In this document: positions 7,808 to 17,200 of the stretch, piece by piece
Layout: every line of letters starts with the position of its first letter
How positions within the stretch are numbered: position 1 is the first letter of the stretch
Assembly (NCBI GenBank): GCA_965243185.1
Contig: OZ251531.1
Span: forward strand, 2,914,001-2,978,000
Length of the DNA stretch: 64,000 nucleotides
Source: CBDBCU01 sp965243185
GTDB taxonomy: Bacteria > Chloroflexota > Dehalococcoidia > Lucifugimonadales > UBA3495
Reading direction: 5' to 3'
Notes under the pieces: model-generated
Told to the model about the DNA's origin: nothing
Seen by the model: the letters and a program-made list of their open reading frames with translations, nothing else
Database searches by the model: none
Program-made: the position numbers and the translations under genes

Positions 7808-9241
7808 ATGATGAGTGAAATGGAGTCCAAGTCCAATCCTTATCCCCGGCGGGTTTATCCGTTGGATGCGCGGGCGCTGACGGAGGAGCAGATTGCGGTT
7901 GCGTTTGCGATGACTTCGCGGCGGCCGGAGGCGTTTGATGCGATGGCGGAGGAGGTGAGTCAGGAGAAGGCGGCGGATTTTCACGAGCGTTGGGTGCTGG
8001 GGTACGGCCATGCGTCGGTGGCGGAACACGCGGTGGTGCATCTGGCGGTGGAGAATATCTCGCGGCTGGCTTGCGATACGCTGGAGGATAACCGGCTGGC
8101 GTCTTATACGGAGAAGTCGTCGCGGTATCAGGTGATGCCGGGGGACGGGTTTTATGTGCCGGAGGAATTGGAGGGACGGCCGGAGCTGCGGCAGAGCTAT
8201 ATTGCTACGGCGGCGGGGCTGTTCGGGGCGTACGAGCGGCTGCTGGCGGGGTGTATGGAGTATCTGCGGGGCGTGGAGCCGCAGCGGGAGGGGGAACGGG
8301 ATACGGCGTATAACCTGCGGCTGCGGCGGCAGGTTACGGATAGCTGTCGTTCCGCGCTGCCGGCGGCTACTTTGACTAATGTGGGGGTTACGGCGAATGC
8401 GCGGGTGCTGGAACACGCCATTTCCAAGCTGATGTCGGCGGGGCTGGTGGAGGAGCGGCGGTTGGGCGAGGAGCTGCGGGAGCAGGGGCGGCGGATTACG
8501 CCGACATTGATTAAGTATGCGGACTATAACCCGTATCTGGCGGCGGATCGGCAGCGGGATTGGCAGTTGGGGCTGCCGCTGGATACGGCCCGGGAAGGGG
8601 CGGCGGTGAAGGTGCGGCTGGTGCATTGGGATACGGAGGCGGAGGAAAAGGTAGCGGCGGCGCTACTGTTTCGGCAGTTGGCAACGGATTACGGGAGCGC
8701 GTGGCGGCAGGCCAAGGAGATGGAGGTTGGGGCGCGGCTGCGGCTGATTCACGAGGGGCTGGAGGGGATGGGCGAGCACGATGCGCCGCTGCGGGAGTTG
8801 GAGTTGGTGGACTATACCTTTGAGTTGGTGATGGATTATGGGGCGTATCGGGAGTTCAAGCGGCATCGGATGCAGTCGTATTTTCCGCAGGCGTTGACGG
8901 TGGAGTTGGGGTATCGGACGCCGGAGTTGATTGAGGCGGCGGGGTTGCAGGGGGAGTTTGCGGCGGCGATGGCGGCGGCGGAGCAGGGATACCGAAGGGT
9001 TGCCTATTTTTCGCCGTTGGCGGCGCAGTATCTGGCGACGCATGGGCATTACCGGCGGGTTTTGGCGAAGTTGAATTTGCGGGAGTGCTATCATTTGTTC
9101 AAGCTGCGGTCGGGGGGGCAGGCGCATAAGGCGGTGGCGGAGCCGGTGGCGGAGGCGATGCGGTTGGCGGTGGCGAAGCATCCGATGCTGTTTCGGCATT
9201 TGCGGCTGCGGGAGTATCCGAGGTGGTGGCCGTTTGGCTGA
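7808..9241 (+). CDS. thyX: Flavin-dependent thymidylate synthase, two-domain ThyX type
   Basis: A 477-residue protein, about twice the usual ThyX length. The N-terminal half contains ThyX-like HASVAEHA and NRLASYTEKSSRY, and the C-terminal half contains FKRHRMQSY, matching RHRxxS of the family signature. The classic enzyme makes dTMP from dUMP with FAD, NADPH and methylene-tetrahydrofolate. Here the signature is split between a degenerate N-terminal and a better C-terminal copy, so catalysis by either half is not certain. ATG at 7808 has GGAGG seven bases upstream. A rho-independent terminator follows. No thyA is seen in the window. Confidence 0.85.
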   Translation: MMSEMESKSNPYPRRVYPLDARALTEEQIAVAFAMTSRRPEAFDAMAEEVSQEKAADFHERWVLGYGHASVAEHAVVHLAVENISRLACDTLEDNRLASYTEKSSRYQVMPGDGFYVPEELEGRPELRQSYIATAAGLFGAYERLLAGCMEYLRGVEPQREGERDTAYNLRLRRQVTDSCRSALPAATLTNVGVTANARVLEHAISKLMSAGLVEERRLGEELREQGRRITPTLIKYADYNPYLAADRQRDWQLGLPLDTAREGAAVKVRLVHWDTEAEEKVAAALLFRQLATDYGSAWRQAKEMEVGARLRLIHEGLEGMGEHDAPLRELELVDYTFELVMDYGAYREFKRHRMQSYFPQALTVELGYRTPELIEAAGLQGEFAAAMAAAEQGYRRVAYFSPLAAQYLATHGHYRRVLAKLNLRECYHLFKLRSGGQAHKAVAEPVAEAMRLAVAKHPMLFRHLRLREYPRWWPFG

Positions 9242-9265
9242 TGGGGGAGATAGGGATAAAGGGAG

Positions 9266-9296
9266 ATGCCCCGGTTTTCCCGGGGCATTTCTTTTT
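9266..9296 (+). terminator. Rho-independent terminator after thyX
   Basis: The stem ATGCCCCGG/CCGGGGCAT with a five-base loop is followed by TTTCTTTTT. It lies 25 bp after the thyX stop. Confidence 0.85.
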
Positions 9297-9305
9297 GATG
9301 GGTTT

Positions 9306-9433
9306 CTGGATTCCCGCTGGCACGGGAATGACGATTGTGGTTCTGGCGGCCTACTTTCGGGGGGATGACGATTTCGCCCCTGATGAACGCCGCCCTATCC
9401 CCTTTCTGGATTCCCACTTTCGTGGGAATGACG
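9306..9433. repeat. Two REP-like repeats
   Basis: Copies of the CTGGATTCCC..GGGAATGACG family lie at 9306-9333 (CGCTGGCACG centre) and 9406-9433 (CACTTTCGTG centre). A decayed relative may lie at 9344-9370. Confidence 0.65.
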
Positions 9434-9492
9434 GTATCAACCACGCGGGAAGGTCGGTATCAATCGGAAGGGAAAGGGACAGGGCGGGATAC

Positions 9493-10020
9493 CTAAACGG
9501 TGACGCCGCGTTGGGTTTTGAGGAAGTCGGCGAGGGCGTCGGCGTATTCGGGGCGGGGGAAGCGTTCGCCGTTGGGGACTTTCATCCCGTCGGTAAAGAT
9601 TTCGAGGCGGTTGCCGTCGGGGTCGGCGAAGTAGAAGGAACGGCTGCCGCTGCCGTAGATGTTGTCGTCGCTTTCGATGCCGTGGGTGGTGGGGCCGTGG
9701 AGGATTGGGACGCCCTGGGTGTGGAGGTGGGCGAGGGCGCGCATAAATTCGTCGCGGTTGGCGACCTCGAAGGCGATTTGCTGGACGAGGCGGGCGCCGG
9801 CGGGAATGGCATCGGAGACGTCGACGCCGGCGGGGGCGGAGGCGATGACGAGGTCGTGGTGGGTTTCGTCGAAGCGGAGGAAGGCGGTTTGGCTGCCGTT
9901 GGGACGCTGGCGGTGGTTGGTGACTTGGCAGCCGAGGATTTCGGTGTAGAAGCGGAAGGAGCGGTCGAAGTCGGAGACGAGGATGCCGATGTGACCGATG
10001 CCTTTGATTTGGATACCCAT
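9493..10020 (-). CDS. VOC-superfamily (glyoxalase/extradiol dioxygenase-like) protein
   Basis: A 175-residue protein starting at ATG 10020, with a GGAGG ribosome-binding site six bases upstream. Two VOC modules are visible: GHIGILVSDFDRSFRFY at the N-terminus, with likely metal-ligand His10, and FADPDGNRLEIFTD near residue 140, with a likely metal Glu. An internal THHDLVI supplies another His. The family includes catechol dioxygenases, fosfomycin-resistance proteins and glyoxalases; single-gene context does not choose among them. The middle DPDGNRLE stretch resembles extradiol-dioxygenase-like members. It is flanked by REP-like repeats and appears monocistronic. Confidence 0.85.
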   Translation of the reverse strand: MGIQIKGIGHIGILVSDFDRSFRFYTEILGCQVTNHRQRPNGSQTAFLRFDETHHDLVIASAPAGVDVSDAIPAGARLVQQIAFEVANRDEFMRALAHLHTQGVPILHGPTTHGIESDDNIYGSGSRSFYFADPDGNRLEIFTDGMKVPNGERFPRPEYADALADFLKTQRGVTV

Positions 10021-10763
10021 ATTGGGGCCTCCTTGGATGGGAGTTTTTGGTTGGGGATAGTATAGCAGATGTCCTTGGGCTTTCTGGATTCCCACTTTCG
10101 TGGGAATGACGAATTCGATATGGCGGGGGATACCGGTATTGGCGGAACCCCTTGGCCAAGGGGTTCCGCCCGTCGCGGAAGGTGGTTGGCAAACCTGGCC
10201 TTTCGGGTTGCTACGCCGGTTGGATTCCTTGCTGCACATTCCGGTAATGCCCGACCAGGTTGCCGATTACGATAGCGCGACCTTAAGTTGACTACTTGCG
10301 CCGGGCGGTATGGTTGCCGTTCCGGCGGGTTGGCCCAGTCTTGCTACCGTTGGTTGACCACTTCCAGTCAACCCTAGCTCCATCTCCGGTTGGTAAGGGG
10401 CATTGGCTTGCGGCGGTGGGGATTTGCCGTATTGCTATGCTCCGGCTTGGGGGATTGCGGGGTTCCTTAGTCCCTATTCCCCAAGGTTTAGGAGAGGGGC
10501 GCCCGGCGGCCTTGGTTAGGGGTCGTCGGGGCCCACAGCGCGCTGTGAGCGGTAAAAGCAACGGTAAGCTAGCAAATCGTTTAGTCCCTGCGTCCAGGGG
10601 CCGGGTCTGACCTCGACGGTTTTTATTGTGGGGGATGGTTTGGGGAATGTCAATAGAGAATATGGATGAATTTTCGGATTGGTTTTGGGATTGGAGGGTT
10701 CTGGATTCCCACTTTCGTGGGAATGACGGTGGGAAGGTGGGGATGAAGGTCGCCGGAGGATGG

Positions 10764-10815
10764 GATACGGCGGGGGAACTTTTGTAAAAGTTCCCCCGCA
10801 CCCCCTCAAAACTTT
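10764..10815. repeat. 52-bp palindromic repeat, copy 1
   Basis: The repeat begins GATACGG, contains the palindrome GGGGGAACTTTT/AAAAGTTCCCCC, and continues GCACCCCCTCAAAACTTT. Copy 2 at 10930-10981 is essentially identical. Confidence 0.75.
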
Positions 10816-10929
10816 AGATTCCTCGGCTGCGCCTCGGAATGACATAAGCAGTGGTGTGGAATGATATGGGTACACAAGTGCGAGGGATTGTCGGTTGCTG
10901 GAGGACGGGAGTGACGGTTGTCAGGCGGG

Positions 10930-10981
10930 GATACGGCGGGGGAACTTTTGTAAAAGTTCCCCCGCACCCCCTCAAAACTTT
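10930..10981. repeat. 52-bp palindromic repeat, copy 2
   Basis: Same sequence and orientation as 10764-10815, 166 bp away. The near identity suggests recent duplication or ongoing amplification of a small mobile repeat. Confidence 0.75.
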
Positions 10982-10993
10982 TGGATTGGGGGG

Positions 10994-11224
10994 TTAGGGG
11001 TCGGAGCAGTCGCGGGTGTAGCCGCAGTTGGGGCAGCGGATTTTGCATTGGCGGGAGAGCATACGAAAGCCGCAGATTTCGCAGGTTAGGCCGTCGTCGC
11101 GGTTTTGGCGGGTCAGCCCGGCGTCCCGGTTGGGGGCGGACGGTTGGGGGTGGTCGATGCCGGCGTCCTGGTTGGGGCCGGACGGGTGTAGGGGGGAGTT
11201 GGAGGGTCGATTGATGGGAGGCAT
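10994..11224 (-). CDS. Small zinc-ribbon protein
   Basis: A 76-residue protein. The first 45 residues are Pro/Asn-rich and contain a short PNxDAG-type repeat. The C-terminus has CEICGFRML followed by CPNCGYTRDC, two CxxC pairs that would bind one zinc ion. The compact ending is the kind of conserved small zinc ribbon found in this phylum, from memory rather than a search. A GGGA ribosome-binding site lies about nine bases before the ATG. It lies just downstream of the sigma/anti-sigma pair on the same strand and may be co-transcribed. Function unknown. Confidence 0.7.
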   Translation of the reverse strand: MPPINRPSNSPLHPSGPNQDAGIDHPQPSAPNRDAGLTRQNRDDGLTCEICGFRMLSRQCKIRCPNCGYTRDCSDP

Positions 11225-11251
11225 AGGTCAATTTCCCTTACGCGGTTCCGG

Positions 11252-12178
11252 TTAGCGGGAGTAGGGGGGGAGGATGCGGGTTTGCAGGACCATTTCGCCA
11301 GCCGGGGTGTCGTCGACGGTTGGCTCGGCGACGGTGAGGTTGACGGTGTCGAAGCCGTAGAGGGATTCCGGGGGGTTGAGGGGCATGGTTCCCCAGCCGG
11401 AGGCGTCGACGTGGATGATGCCCATGGGTACTTGCTGGCCGTTGCGGGTGAGCCAGACGCGGTAGGAACGGGCGGGGGATTCGGGGGTGGCGCTGGCTAA
11501 CATGAGGACGGCGCGGCGGCCGTCGCGGGTAACGAGGAGGATGCCTTCGGATTGGCTGTGGCCGCTAGGGGAGTGCAGGGGCAAGGGCAGGGTGGCAGGT
11601 TGTGCCATGAGGTAGTTGGTGGCCATCATTTTCTGGAGGGCGGCGTCGTTGCGGGAATTGCCGGCGGTCAACTGCTCGAGGCGGGCGTTGGCGGTGGTTT
11701 GGCCGGATTCCAGTTGGTTCAGGCGGGCGTTGGCGGCGGCGCTTTCCTGCTGGATGCTGTTGACGCGGTTGGCGGTGAGGAAGTTGAGGATTAGGGAGGC
11801 GGCGAATAAGCCGATGACGAGGACGGCGGCCAAGGGGAGGAGGTAGTTGCTGAGGGCGGAGCGGGCGGCGGGGGATGCGGCCGGGACGGCGGCCGCGGTC
11901 TGTCTGGCGGCGGCCGGCGGCGGGGTGGTTGCCGCCGAGTTGGGCGGCAGTTGGGCGATTAGGGCGGCCTGGAGTTGGGCCGGGGGCGTTTGCTGGGGGA
12001 CGGCTTGGGCCAAGGCGGTGGCGGCCGGTTGGAGGGCGGCCAGGGTGCGGCTGCAATGGAAGCAGTTAGCCAGATGGGTCTCGACAGCCAGCAGTTCGGC
12101 GGCGTCAAGGGCGCCCAGGGCGTAAGCCGGGAGGTCGTCCTCGGGGTGGTAAAAGTTGTTGGGATTATTCAGCGTCAT
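11252..12178 (-). CDS. Anti-sigma factor, zinc-binding, RskA-like
   Basis: A 308-residue single-pass membrane protein. The N-terminal zinc anti-sigma motif is HLANCFHC (His35, Cys39, Cys42). One membrane segment lies near residues 113-135. A short coiled coil with NARLxQLxxG repeats follows, and the C-terminal RskA-like outer domain (GRRAVLMLASATP, then RSYRVWLTRNGQ) completes it. It would hold the partner ECF sigma factor at the membrane until a signal outside triggers release. Its ATG lies 14 bases inside the end of the sigma gene, so translation is coupled. Confidence 0.88.
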   Translation of the reverse strand: MTLNNPNNFYHPEDDLPAYALGALDAAELLAVETHLANCFHCSRTLAALQPAATALAQAVPQQTPPAQLQAALIAQLPPNSAATTPPPAAARQTAAAVPAASPAARSALSNYLLPLAAVLVIGLFAASLILNFLTANRVNSIQQESAAANARLNQLESGQTTANARLEQLTAGNSRNDAALQKMMATNYLMAQPATLPLPLHSPSGHSQSEGILLVTRDGRRAVLMLASATPESPARSYRVWLTRNGQQVPMGIIHVDASGWGTMPLNPPESLYGFDTVNLTVAEPTVDDTPAGEMVLQTRILPPYSR

Positions 12179-12758
12179 CTTGGGCTAACTCGACGCGCAG
12201 CTTTTGCAGGGCCAGGCGGGTGCGGGTTTTGACGGTGCCTAAGGGTTGGCCGAGGCGGGCGGCGATTTCGGATTGGGATAGGCCGTGGTAGTAGGCGAGT
12301 TGGATGATTTCCTGCTGCGCCGGGGGGAGGGTGTTTAATGCCTGCCGGACGTGTTCGGCGGCGATGTTGCGCGCGGCGGCGGTGTCGGTGGGCAGCTGGT
12401 CGGAGGGCAGGAGGTCGAGGGTTTCGTATTCTTTGGGGTCGGCGGCGTTGGCGGCGCGGCGGCGGGAGCGGATGATGTCGATGATTTTGTGGTGGGCTAC
12501 GCTCATAATCCAGGTTTTGGGTTCGCCGCGGTTGGGGTTGTAGCTGCCGGCTTTGAGCCAGAGGTTGAGAAAGACTTCCTGGGCGGCTTCCTCGGCGAGG
12601 GCTTCGTGGCGGAGCATATAGCGGGCGAGGGAATAGACGGGGGTGGCGTAGCGGGTGTAGATGGCGGCCAAGGCGTCTTTGTCCCCGGCAGCGGTGCGGT
12701 GGATAAGTTCGCGATCCTCCAGGTTTTGGTAGTCAACCACCTCAGTTCTCCCGTTCAC
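12165..12758 (-). CDS. ECF RNA polymerase sigma factor
   Basis: A 197-residue group 4 sigma factor. Region 2 contains AAQEVFLNLWLKA with the -10-reading helix near KTWIMSVAHHKIID. Region 4 contains LPPAQQEIIQLAYYHGLS and a helix-turn-helix ending GTVKTRTRLALQKLR. It redirects RNA polymerase to its own regulon. The downstream overlapping anti-sigma gene resembles RskA, so a SigK-like pair is likely, but the signal is unknown. Upstream lies an IS element inserted 130 bp before the start. Confidence 0.93.
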   Translation of the reverse strand: MNGRTEVVDYQNLEDRELIHRTAAGDKDALAAIYTRYATPVYSLARYMLRHEALAEEAAQEVFLNLWLKAGSYNPNRGEPKTWIMSVAHHKIIDIIRSRRRAANAADPKEYETLDLLPSDQLPTDTAAARNIAAEHVRQALNTLPPAQQEIIQLAYYHGLSQSEIAARLGQPLGTVKTRTRLALQKLRVELAQDDAE

Positions 12759-12887
12759 GGGGGTAGGAGAGCCGCCGCCTGCGGTTAGTTACGCCGGGGA
12801 TTGAGTTATGGATTGGCCGGAAGGCGGGGAAGTTTGGGGGGGATTATAGCATAGGGGAGGGAATTGGGGGAGGTTTGGGGAAAGGTT

Positions 12888-13963
12888 GATAGCGTTCCGA
12901 TTTAGGTGGTTTAGTTGTAGAATGGGGAAAAGGCCGGCCTTGCTGGTTGACGGGAGGTGCGCTGTCATGGGATTGCTGGACGATTTGGAGACCCAACTGG
13001 AGCAGGAAATTCCGCTCCAGTTGCAGGCGAAGCTGCAACAAGCCCTGGATCATTATCAGCCCCGATGTGCTCAGTGCGCTCTGGCGATGCACCGCCACCA
13101 TCGCTATGACCGCACCATTGTCACGTCCTATGGGCCCATCCGGATAGCGGTTCCGGTGTTTCGTTGTGGGCAATGTCGCCAACTGGCGGGCGGCGCGGCG
13201 CTGCTGGGGCCGGAGGTTCGTTACCAACGGTTCTCAAAAAAACTCGGGACCGGGCTTTGAGCCTGGCGGCCCAGGGTTTGAGTTACGCCCAAGCGGGGCA
13301 GTGGGTGGGTTGTGTCAAAAGCACCTTGTGTCGCTGGCTGCGGCGGTTGGCCTTGACCCGGCCCCGGTTGCCGGGGGCAGTGTGGGAACTGGATGGTTTA
13401 TGGACGCGCACCCGGCAGGGCCCTCAGGAATTGAAGGTAATCCGGGACGAAACCGGGGCGGTCTTGGCGACTTTCGGGCCTTGGGCGGCGGCCCTGGAGT
13501 TGGCCGAGCAGTCCGGAGCCGCGCCACCCCGACATCTGGTCAGCGACGGCGACCGGGCCATTGCGGCCGGCATCCAGTGGGTGTACGGCCGGGCGGCGCC
13601 GCATCAGCTGTGTATCTTTCACCTGCTGCGGGAATATGGACGGAATATCGGGAAGGCCGGCTTGGCCGCCGCCCGGCAACTGCTGTTGACTGACAGCGCG
13701 GCGGCGGCCCAGAGCTACGCCGGTCAAATAATGGAGTTGACCGAGGGCGCCGCCGCTTACTGGCTGGACAAGGCATTGACCGCCGGCCGGCAGTATTGGA
13801 CTACGGGAGAGGTTGCCTACCGGACTACTTCCCGCCTGGAACGCTACAATCGGGAGTTGCGCCGGCGGGAGCGATTGGGGACGGTCTGGTCAGAGCATAA
13901 CCTGCTGGCTTTGCTGCAAACCCGGGGCTTGCTCAACCAAACCACCTAAAATGCAACGCTATC
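12888..13963 (+). mobile_element. Insertion sequence, 1076 bp, with 8-bp target duplication
   Basis: Imperfect inverted ends of about 30 bp begin GATAGCGTT and include ATTTAGGTGGTTT; they lie at 12888-12917 and 13934-13963. The 8-bp direct repeat GAAAGGTT flanks both sides (12880-12887 and 13964-13971). It encodes one transposase in two frames. The family is uncertain; an 8-bp duplication and the transposase layout fit ISKra4- or IS256/ISH6-like elements. Confidence 0.8.
12967..13949 (+). CDS. DDE transposase joined by -1 frameshift at an A7 run
   Basis: ATG at 12967 follows GGGAGG by nine bases. The first frame encodes a zinc-ribbon-like N-terminus (CAQCALAMHRHH, then CGQCR) and ends at 13260. 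The heptamer A AAA AAA at 13236-13242 is in the right phase for -1 slippage, which leads into the second frame: a helix-turn-helix (GLSYAQAGQWVG), DDE Asp in ELDGLWTR, second Asp in VSDGDRAI, HQLCIFH, and the probable Glu in SRLERYNREL. The joined product is about 327 residues. The N-terminal Cys pattern and the C-terminal part suggest the ISKra4/mutator-like group; the assignment is tentative. Confidence 0.8.
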
Positions 13964-14051
13964 GAAAGGTTTGGTCGTTGCGGCCTTGATTGACGGGGTA
14001 GGCGGCATTATATTATACAATCCACAGACTTTATTGCCGGGAGTTGATGCG

Positions 14052-17000
14052 ATGACTATGCCTCAGAATGTAACCGGGGAACCTCGTTGGCAGTTGGCCC
14101 GGGAAATCGTAGCCCAACTGCGGGGATTGCCGGCGGGTACGGCGGAGTCGGAAATCGAGCATCGGTTGTGGACTATCCTCGGCTTCCTTTTTCCCGCGCT
14201 CGACTACCCGGATATTGCCACGCAGTATTCCTCGGGCAACGGGCCCATTGATGTCTATTGCCGCAATGCGGTCTTTGAGACCAAGCAGCAGGGCAAGAAA
14301 AAGGATGCCCGGGTTAAGCCCGATGGGAGTACCGAGACCCCGGAGGAGCAGGCGGTCCGCTACCTGAACGCCTTGACGGCCCGGCCCAATATGTTCAACG
14401 ACAGCAGTATCGGTTGGCGGGCCGGCATCACCGACGGCAAGGTGTGGAGCTTTTACGATTACCGCCGGGGTATGGAACCGGCCTTAACCCTGCTGCGGGA
14501 AATGCCGTTGCAAGAGCCGGAGGATGACGACCATCTGCTGGCTTATCTCTACAGCTTCGTCGACCGCACGGTCAAAAGGTCGCCGCCTACGGATCGGCCC
14601 GCGTGGGTTGAGGGTATGGTGTCCACGTTTGTTGCCTTGTCCGCCGATTGTGAACAGATGCCGGAGTATGATGTGAAGCGGCGTTTGTGGCGGGACTTGC
14701 TGCGGGGGGCTTTTATTGCTCCGCCGGATGAGGCGGCGGCGGAGCGGGATTTGTTCGTGCGCCATACGCTGCTGGTGGTAATTGCCCGGGCGGTGGCGGA
14801 GACTCTTTTGAGATTTCGCGAGCAAGCAATTGACCGATCAGCCTTGCGCCAGCGTTTGACCGGGGGCTTCGCTGCTTGGCTGCTGGATGCCGCTGAGGCC
14901 GACGGGGAAAAGGTCATCGACGAATTGGTGGTCGAAGTGGACCGCTATGACTGGAGCTTTGCCGGGCGGGATACCCTGAAAGACTTGTACCACGCGGTCA
15001 TCCCCCGCAGCATCCGCCACGATTTCGGCGAGTATTACACTCCGGACTGGCTGGCCCGGGCGGTGTGCGAGGAAGTGATGGATGCGGATTGGCGGCGGGA
15101 AACCATCGCTATGGCGGTTGCCGGTCAGCTGAACAGCCCGGCGGTGCTGGACCCGGCTTGCGGCTCCGGAACTTTTCTGTACCACGCCGCCCAACTGCTG
15201 CTGGAGGATGCCGCCAAGCACCCGGAACTGGCTAACAGCCAACAGGCTCAGGTCGAAGTCGTCAACGGTTTGGTGGCCGGGATGGATTTGCATCCGGTAG
15301 CCGTGGAATTGGCAAAGACCACCAAAATCGCCGCCTTTGCCAATATGGCCTATTCGCAACAACTGGAGGACGTCCGGGTCTATATGGGGGACAGCCTGCA
15401 ATGGGAATCCCGGCGCGGCGGGCCGGAAATTTCCTTCGAGGACCGGGTAACGGTGCAGACTGATGACCCGGAGGCTCCGCTGACTTTCCCCCGTTCCTTT
15501 CTGTTGAACGACCACTTTGACCTGATGCTAAACCAGATTTTCACCTACGCCCACCGAAGCTCTTATCCCGCCATCGAGGAGGACTTGGCCGCGGTGCTGG
15601 CGATGCCCACGGAGTCGGACCGGGACATAATGCTCGATATGTACCGCCGGGTGCGCGGGTATATTGAAAACCGGCGCAATCACGTATGGAGTTGGTACAT
15701 CGGAAACCTGGTGCAGCCGATACGGTTGACCGAGCAGCCGCCCAGCCGCTTGGTGGGCAATCCGCCTTGGGTGGTCTATAACGCTATGTCCCATAACCCG
15801 GAACGGCAGGATGCCTTTCGCCATCATGCCGGCCAGCGCGGCGTATGGGCCGGGGCTAACCTGGCGACTCAGAACGATTTGGCGGCGACCTTTGTCGCCA
15901 CCTGCGTGGACTACTACTTGCAGCACGGCGGCAAGTTCGGTTTTGTGCTGCCTTACGCGGCTTTGCGGGGGCGGCAATGGGAACCTTTCCGCAGCGGCAA
16001 ATGGAGCCTGCCGGAGGCCGCCGGACGGGGGCGTACCTATGCCGACTTGAGCCCGGAGGCTTGGAACTTCTTTGCCGGCACGGTACAACCCTTTCCCTGG
16101 GCTAACTCCTCGGTAGTATTCGGGCGCAAGTTGGATACTACCGATCCGGTGGCTAAGGTTAAGCCGGAGCCGCTGTCCGGAATACAGAAAGTAAGCAATA
16201 CCGAAGCGGTCAAACCCCGAATGTCTTGGGACGAAGTTAAGCCGCTGCTTACCTTTACCCAAGAAAAGCAGTGGCCTACTGCGCCCAGCCCGGCTTACGC
16301 CGCCGCCTTTCGCAACGGGGCAACCCTGTTTCCGCAACCGTTGGTAGTGTTCGAGCGTCCGGAATCCCGGGCCCTCGGCAATGTCTATTTCACGACCAAT
16401 CCCGGCAGGGGGCAGTGGAAAGGTAAAGAAAGGTCAAGCAGTGTGGAGGAGCAGTTTGTCCGTCCGGCGTTGTTTTCCCGTTCGCTGTTGCCCTTTGGGA
16501 CCGCCGGCCATTCCTATATCATTGCGCCTTTTACCGCCGACGGCTCCGGTTTGCTTGAAACCCTGCCGCAAGGGGCCGATGTCGTCCGCTTCCGAGCGTA
16601 TTGGGACGACGCCGATGGGAAATGGCGAGAATTCAGCAGCGGCCGGCCGCCGGTTACTTTGCTGGACCGCATAGATTATCAGCGCGGGCTGTCCGCTCAG
16701 CTTGGCAACAAGCAGCCGGGGAAAGTAGTCTATCAGCGGTCGGGGACTTGGCTGCAATCCTGCGTGGTGCCGGTGGATATGATTGCCGACGGTACGCTGA
16801 ACTGGTTTGCCAGTGATGCGGAAAACGAACTTCATTATATGGCGGCCATTTTCAACGCCCCGGCCTTGGCAATCTTTTTCTGGGATGTTTGCCGCGCCTC
16901 GGATCGGCATTTTCAGATGGGGCCGATGGAAAATCTGCCTATTCCCGCCTTTGACGCGGGCAATGAACACCACGCTAACCTGGCGGCTCAGTCGGAGTTG

Positions 17001-17153
17001 GCGCACCGGCGGGTGGCGGCTTTGGTGGCGGAGCAGGCGGCCGGCCGGCGGAAAATCGGTCGGGATGCGGTGCTGCGGGATGGGGAGATGTTGCCGATTT
17101 TGGCGGCTATTGACGAGGCGGTGTGGGTTATTTTGCCGGATTACTGTTCGTGA
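14052..17153 (+). CDS. Type IIG-like restriction-modification enzyme
   Basis: A 1033-residue single-chain enzyme. The N-terminus has a PD-(D/E)xK-type nuclease core (Asp67, then FETK with Glu76 and Lys78). The middle has a helical linker with the methylase domain: PRSIRHDFGEYYTP, AdoMet motif I VLDPACGSGTF near residue 365, and motif IV NPPWVVYN near 570. The C-terminal third is likely the target-recognition region. Family knowledge: such Eco57I-class proteins methylate N6-adenine and cut nearby. An IS sits immediately upstream, with its right end 89 bp before the start. Balanced base use differs from core genes, so it was probably acquired. Confidence 0.88.
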   Translation: MTMPQNVTGEPRWQLAREIVAQLRGLPAGTAESEIEHRLWTILGFLFPALDYPDIATQYSSGNGPIDVYCRNAVFETKQQGKKKDARVKPDGSTETPEEQAVRYLNALTARPNMFNDSSIGWRAGITDGKVWSFYDYRRGMEPALTLLREMPLQEPEDDDHLLAYLYSFVDRTVKRSPPTDRPAWVEGMVSTFVALSADCEQMPEYDVKRRLWRDLLRGAFIAPPDEAAAERDLFVRHTLLVVIARAVAETLLRFREQAIDRSALRQRLTGGFAAWLLDAAEADGEKVIDELVVEVDRYDWSFAGRDTLKDLYHAVIPRSIRHDFGEYYTPDWLARAVCEEVMDADWRRETIAMAVAGQLNSPAVLDPACGSGTFLYHAAQLLLEDAAKHPELANSQQAQVEVVNGLVAGMDLHPVAVELAKTTKIAAFANMAYSQQLEDVRVYMGDSLQWESRRGGPEISFEDRVTVQTDDPEAPLTFPRSFLLNDHFDLMLNQIFTYAHRSSYPAIEEDLAAVLAMPTESDRDIMLDMYRRVRGYIENRRNHVWSWYIGNLVQPIRLTEQPPSRLVGNPPWVVYNAMSHNPERQDAFRHHAGQRGVWAGANLATQNDLAATFVATCVDYYLQHGGKFGFVLPYAALRGRQWEPFRSGKWSLPEAAGRGRTYADLSPEAWNFFAGTVQPFPWANSSVVFGRKLDTTDPVAKVKPEPLSGIQKVSNTEAVKPRMSWDEVKPLLTFTQEKQWPTAPSPAYAAAFRNGATLFPQPLVVFERPESRALGNVYFTTNPGRGQWKGKERSSSVEEQFVRPALFSRSLLPFGTAGHSYIIAPFTADGSGLLETLPQGADVVRFRAYWDDADGKWREFSSGRPPVTLLDRIDYQRGLSAQLGNKQPGKVVYQRSGTWLQSCVVPVDMIADGTLNWFASDAENELHYMAAIFNAPALAIFFWDVCRASDRHFQMGPMENLPIPAFDAGNEHHANLAAQSELAHRRVAALVAEQAAGRRKIGRDAVLRDGEMLPILAAIDEAVWVILPDYCS

Positions 17154-17200
17154 GCGGCTGGCGTTCCCGGTTTTACTTAAAGAAGGAAGCCCTATCCCCT

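Larger units (their letters stand above)
10021..10993. other. Repeat-rich non-coding gap
   Basis: I find no gene with a convincing start, ribosome-binding site or family pattern in these 970 bases. They hold REP-like copies at 10084-10111 and 10701-10728, a GATTCCTC..GGAATGACAT hairpin at 10817-10845, and two direct copies of a 52-bp repeat at 10764-10815 and 10930-10981. The stretch 10252-10620 shows nothing recognisable and may be decayed mobile DNA. Confidence 0.6.

Noticed and set aside
10296..10610. Possible 104-residue rightward gene
   Set aside because: No ribosome-binding site, no motif, basic low-information sequence within a repeat-rich gap.
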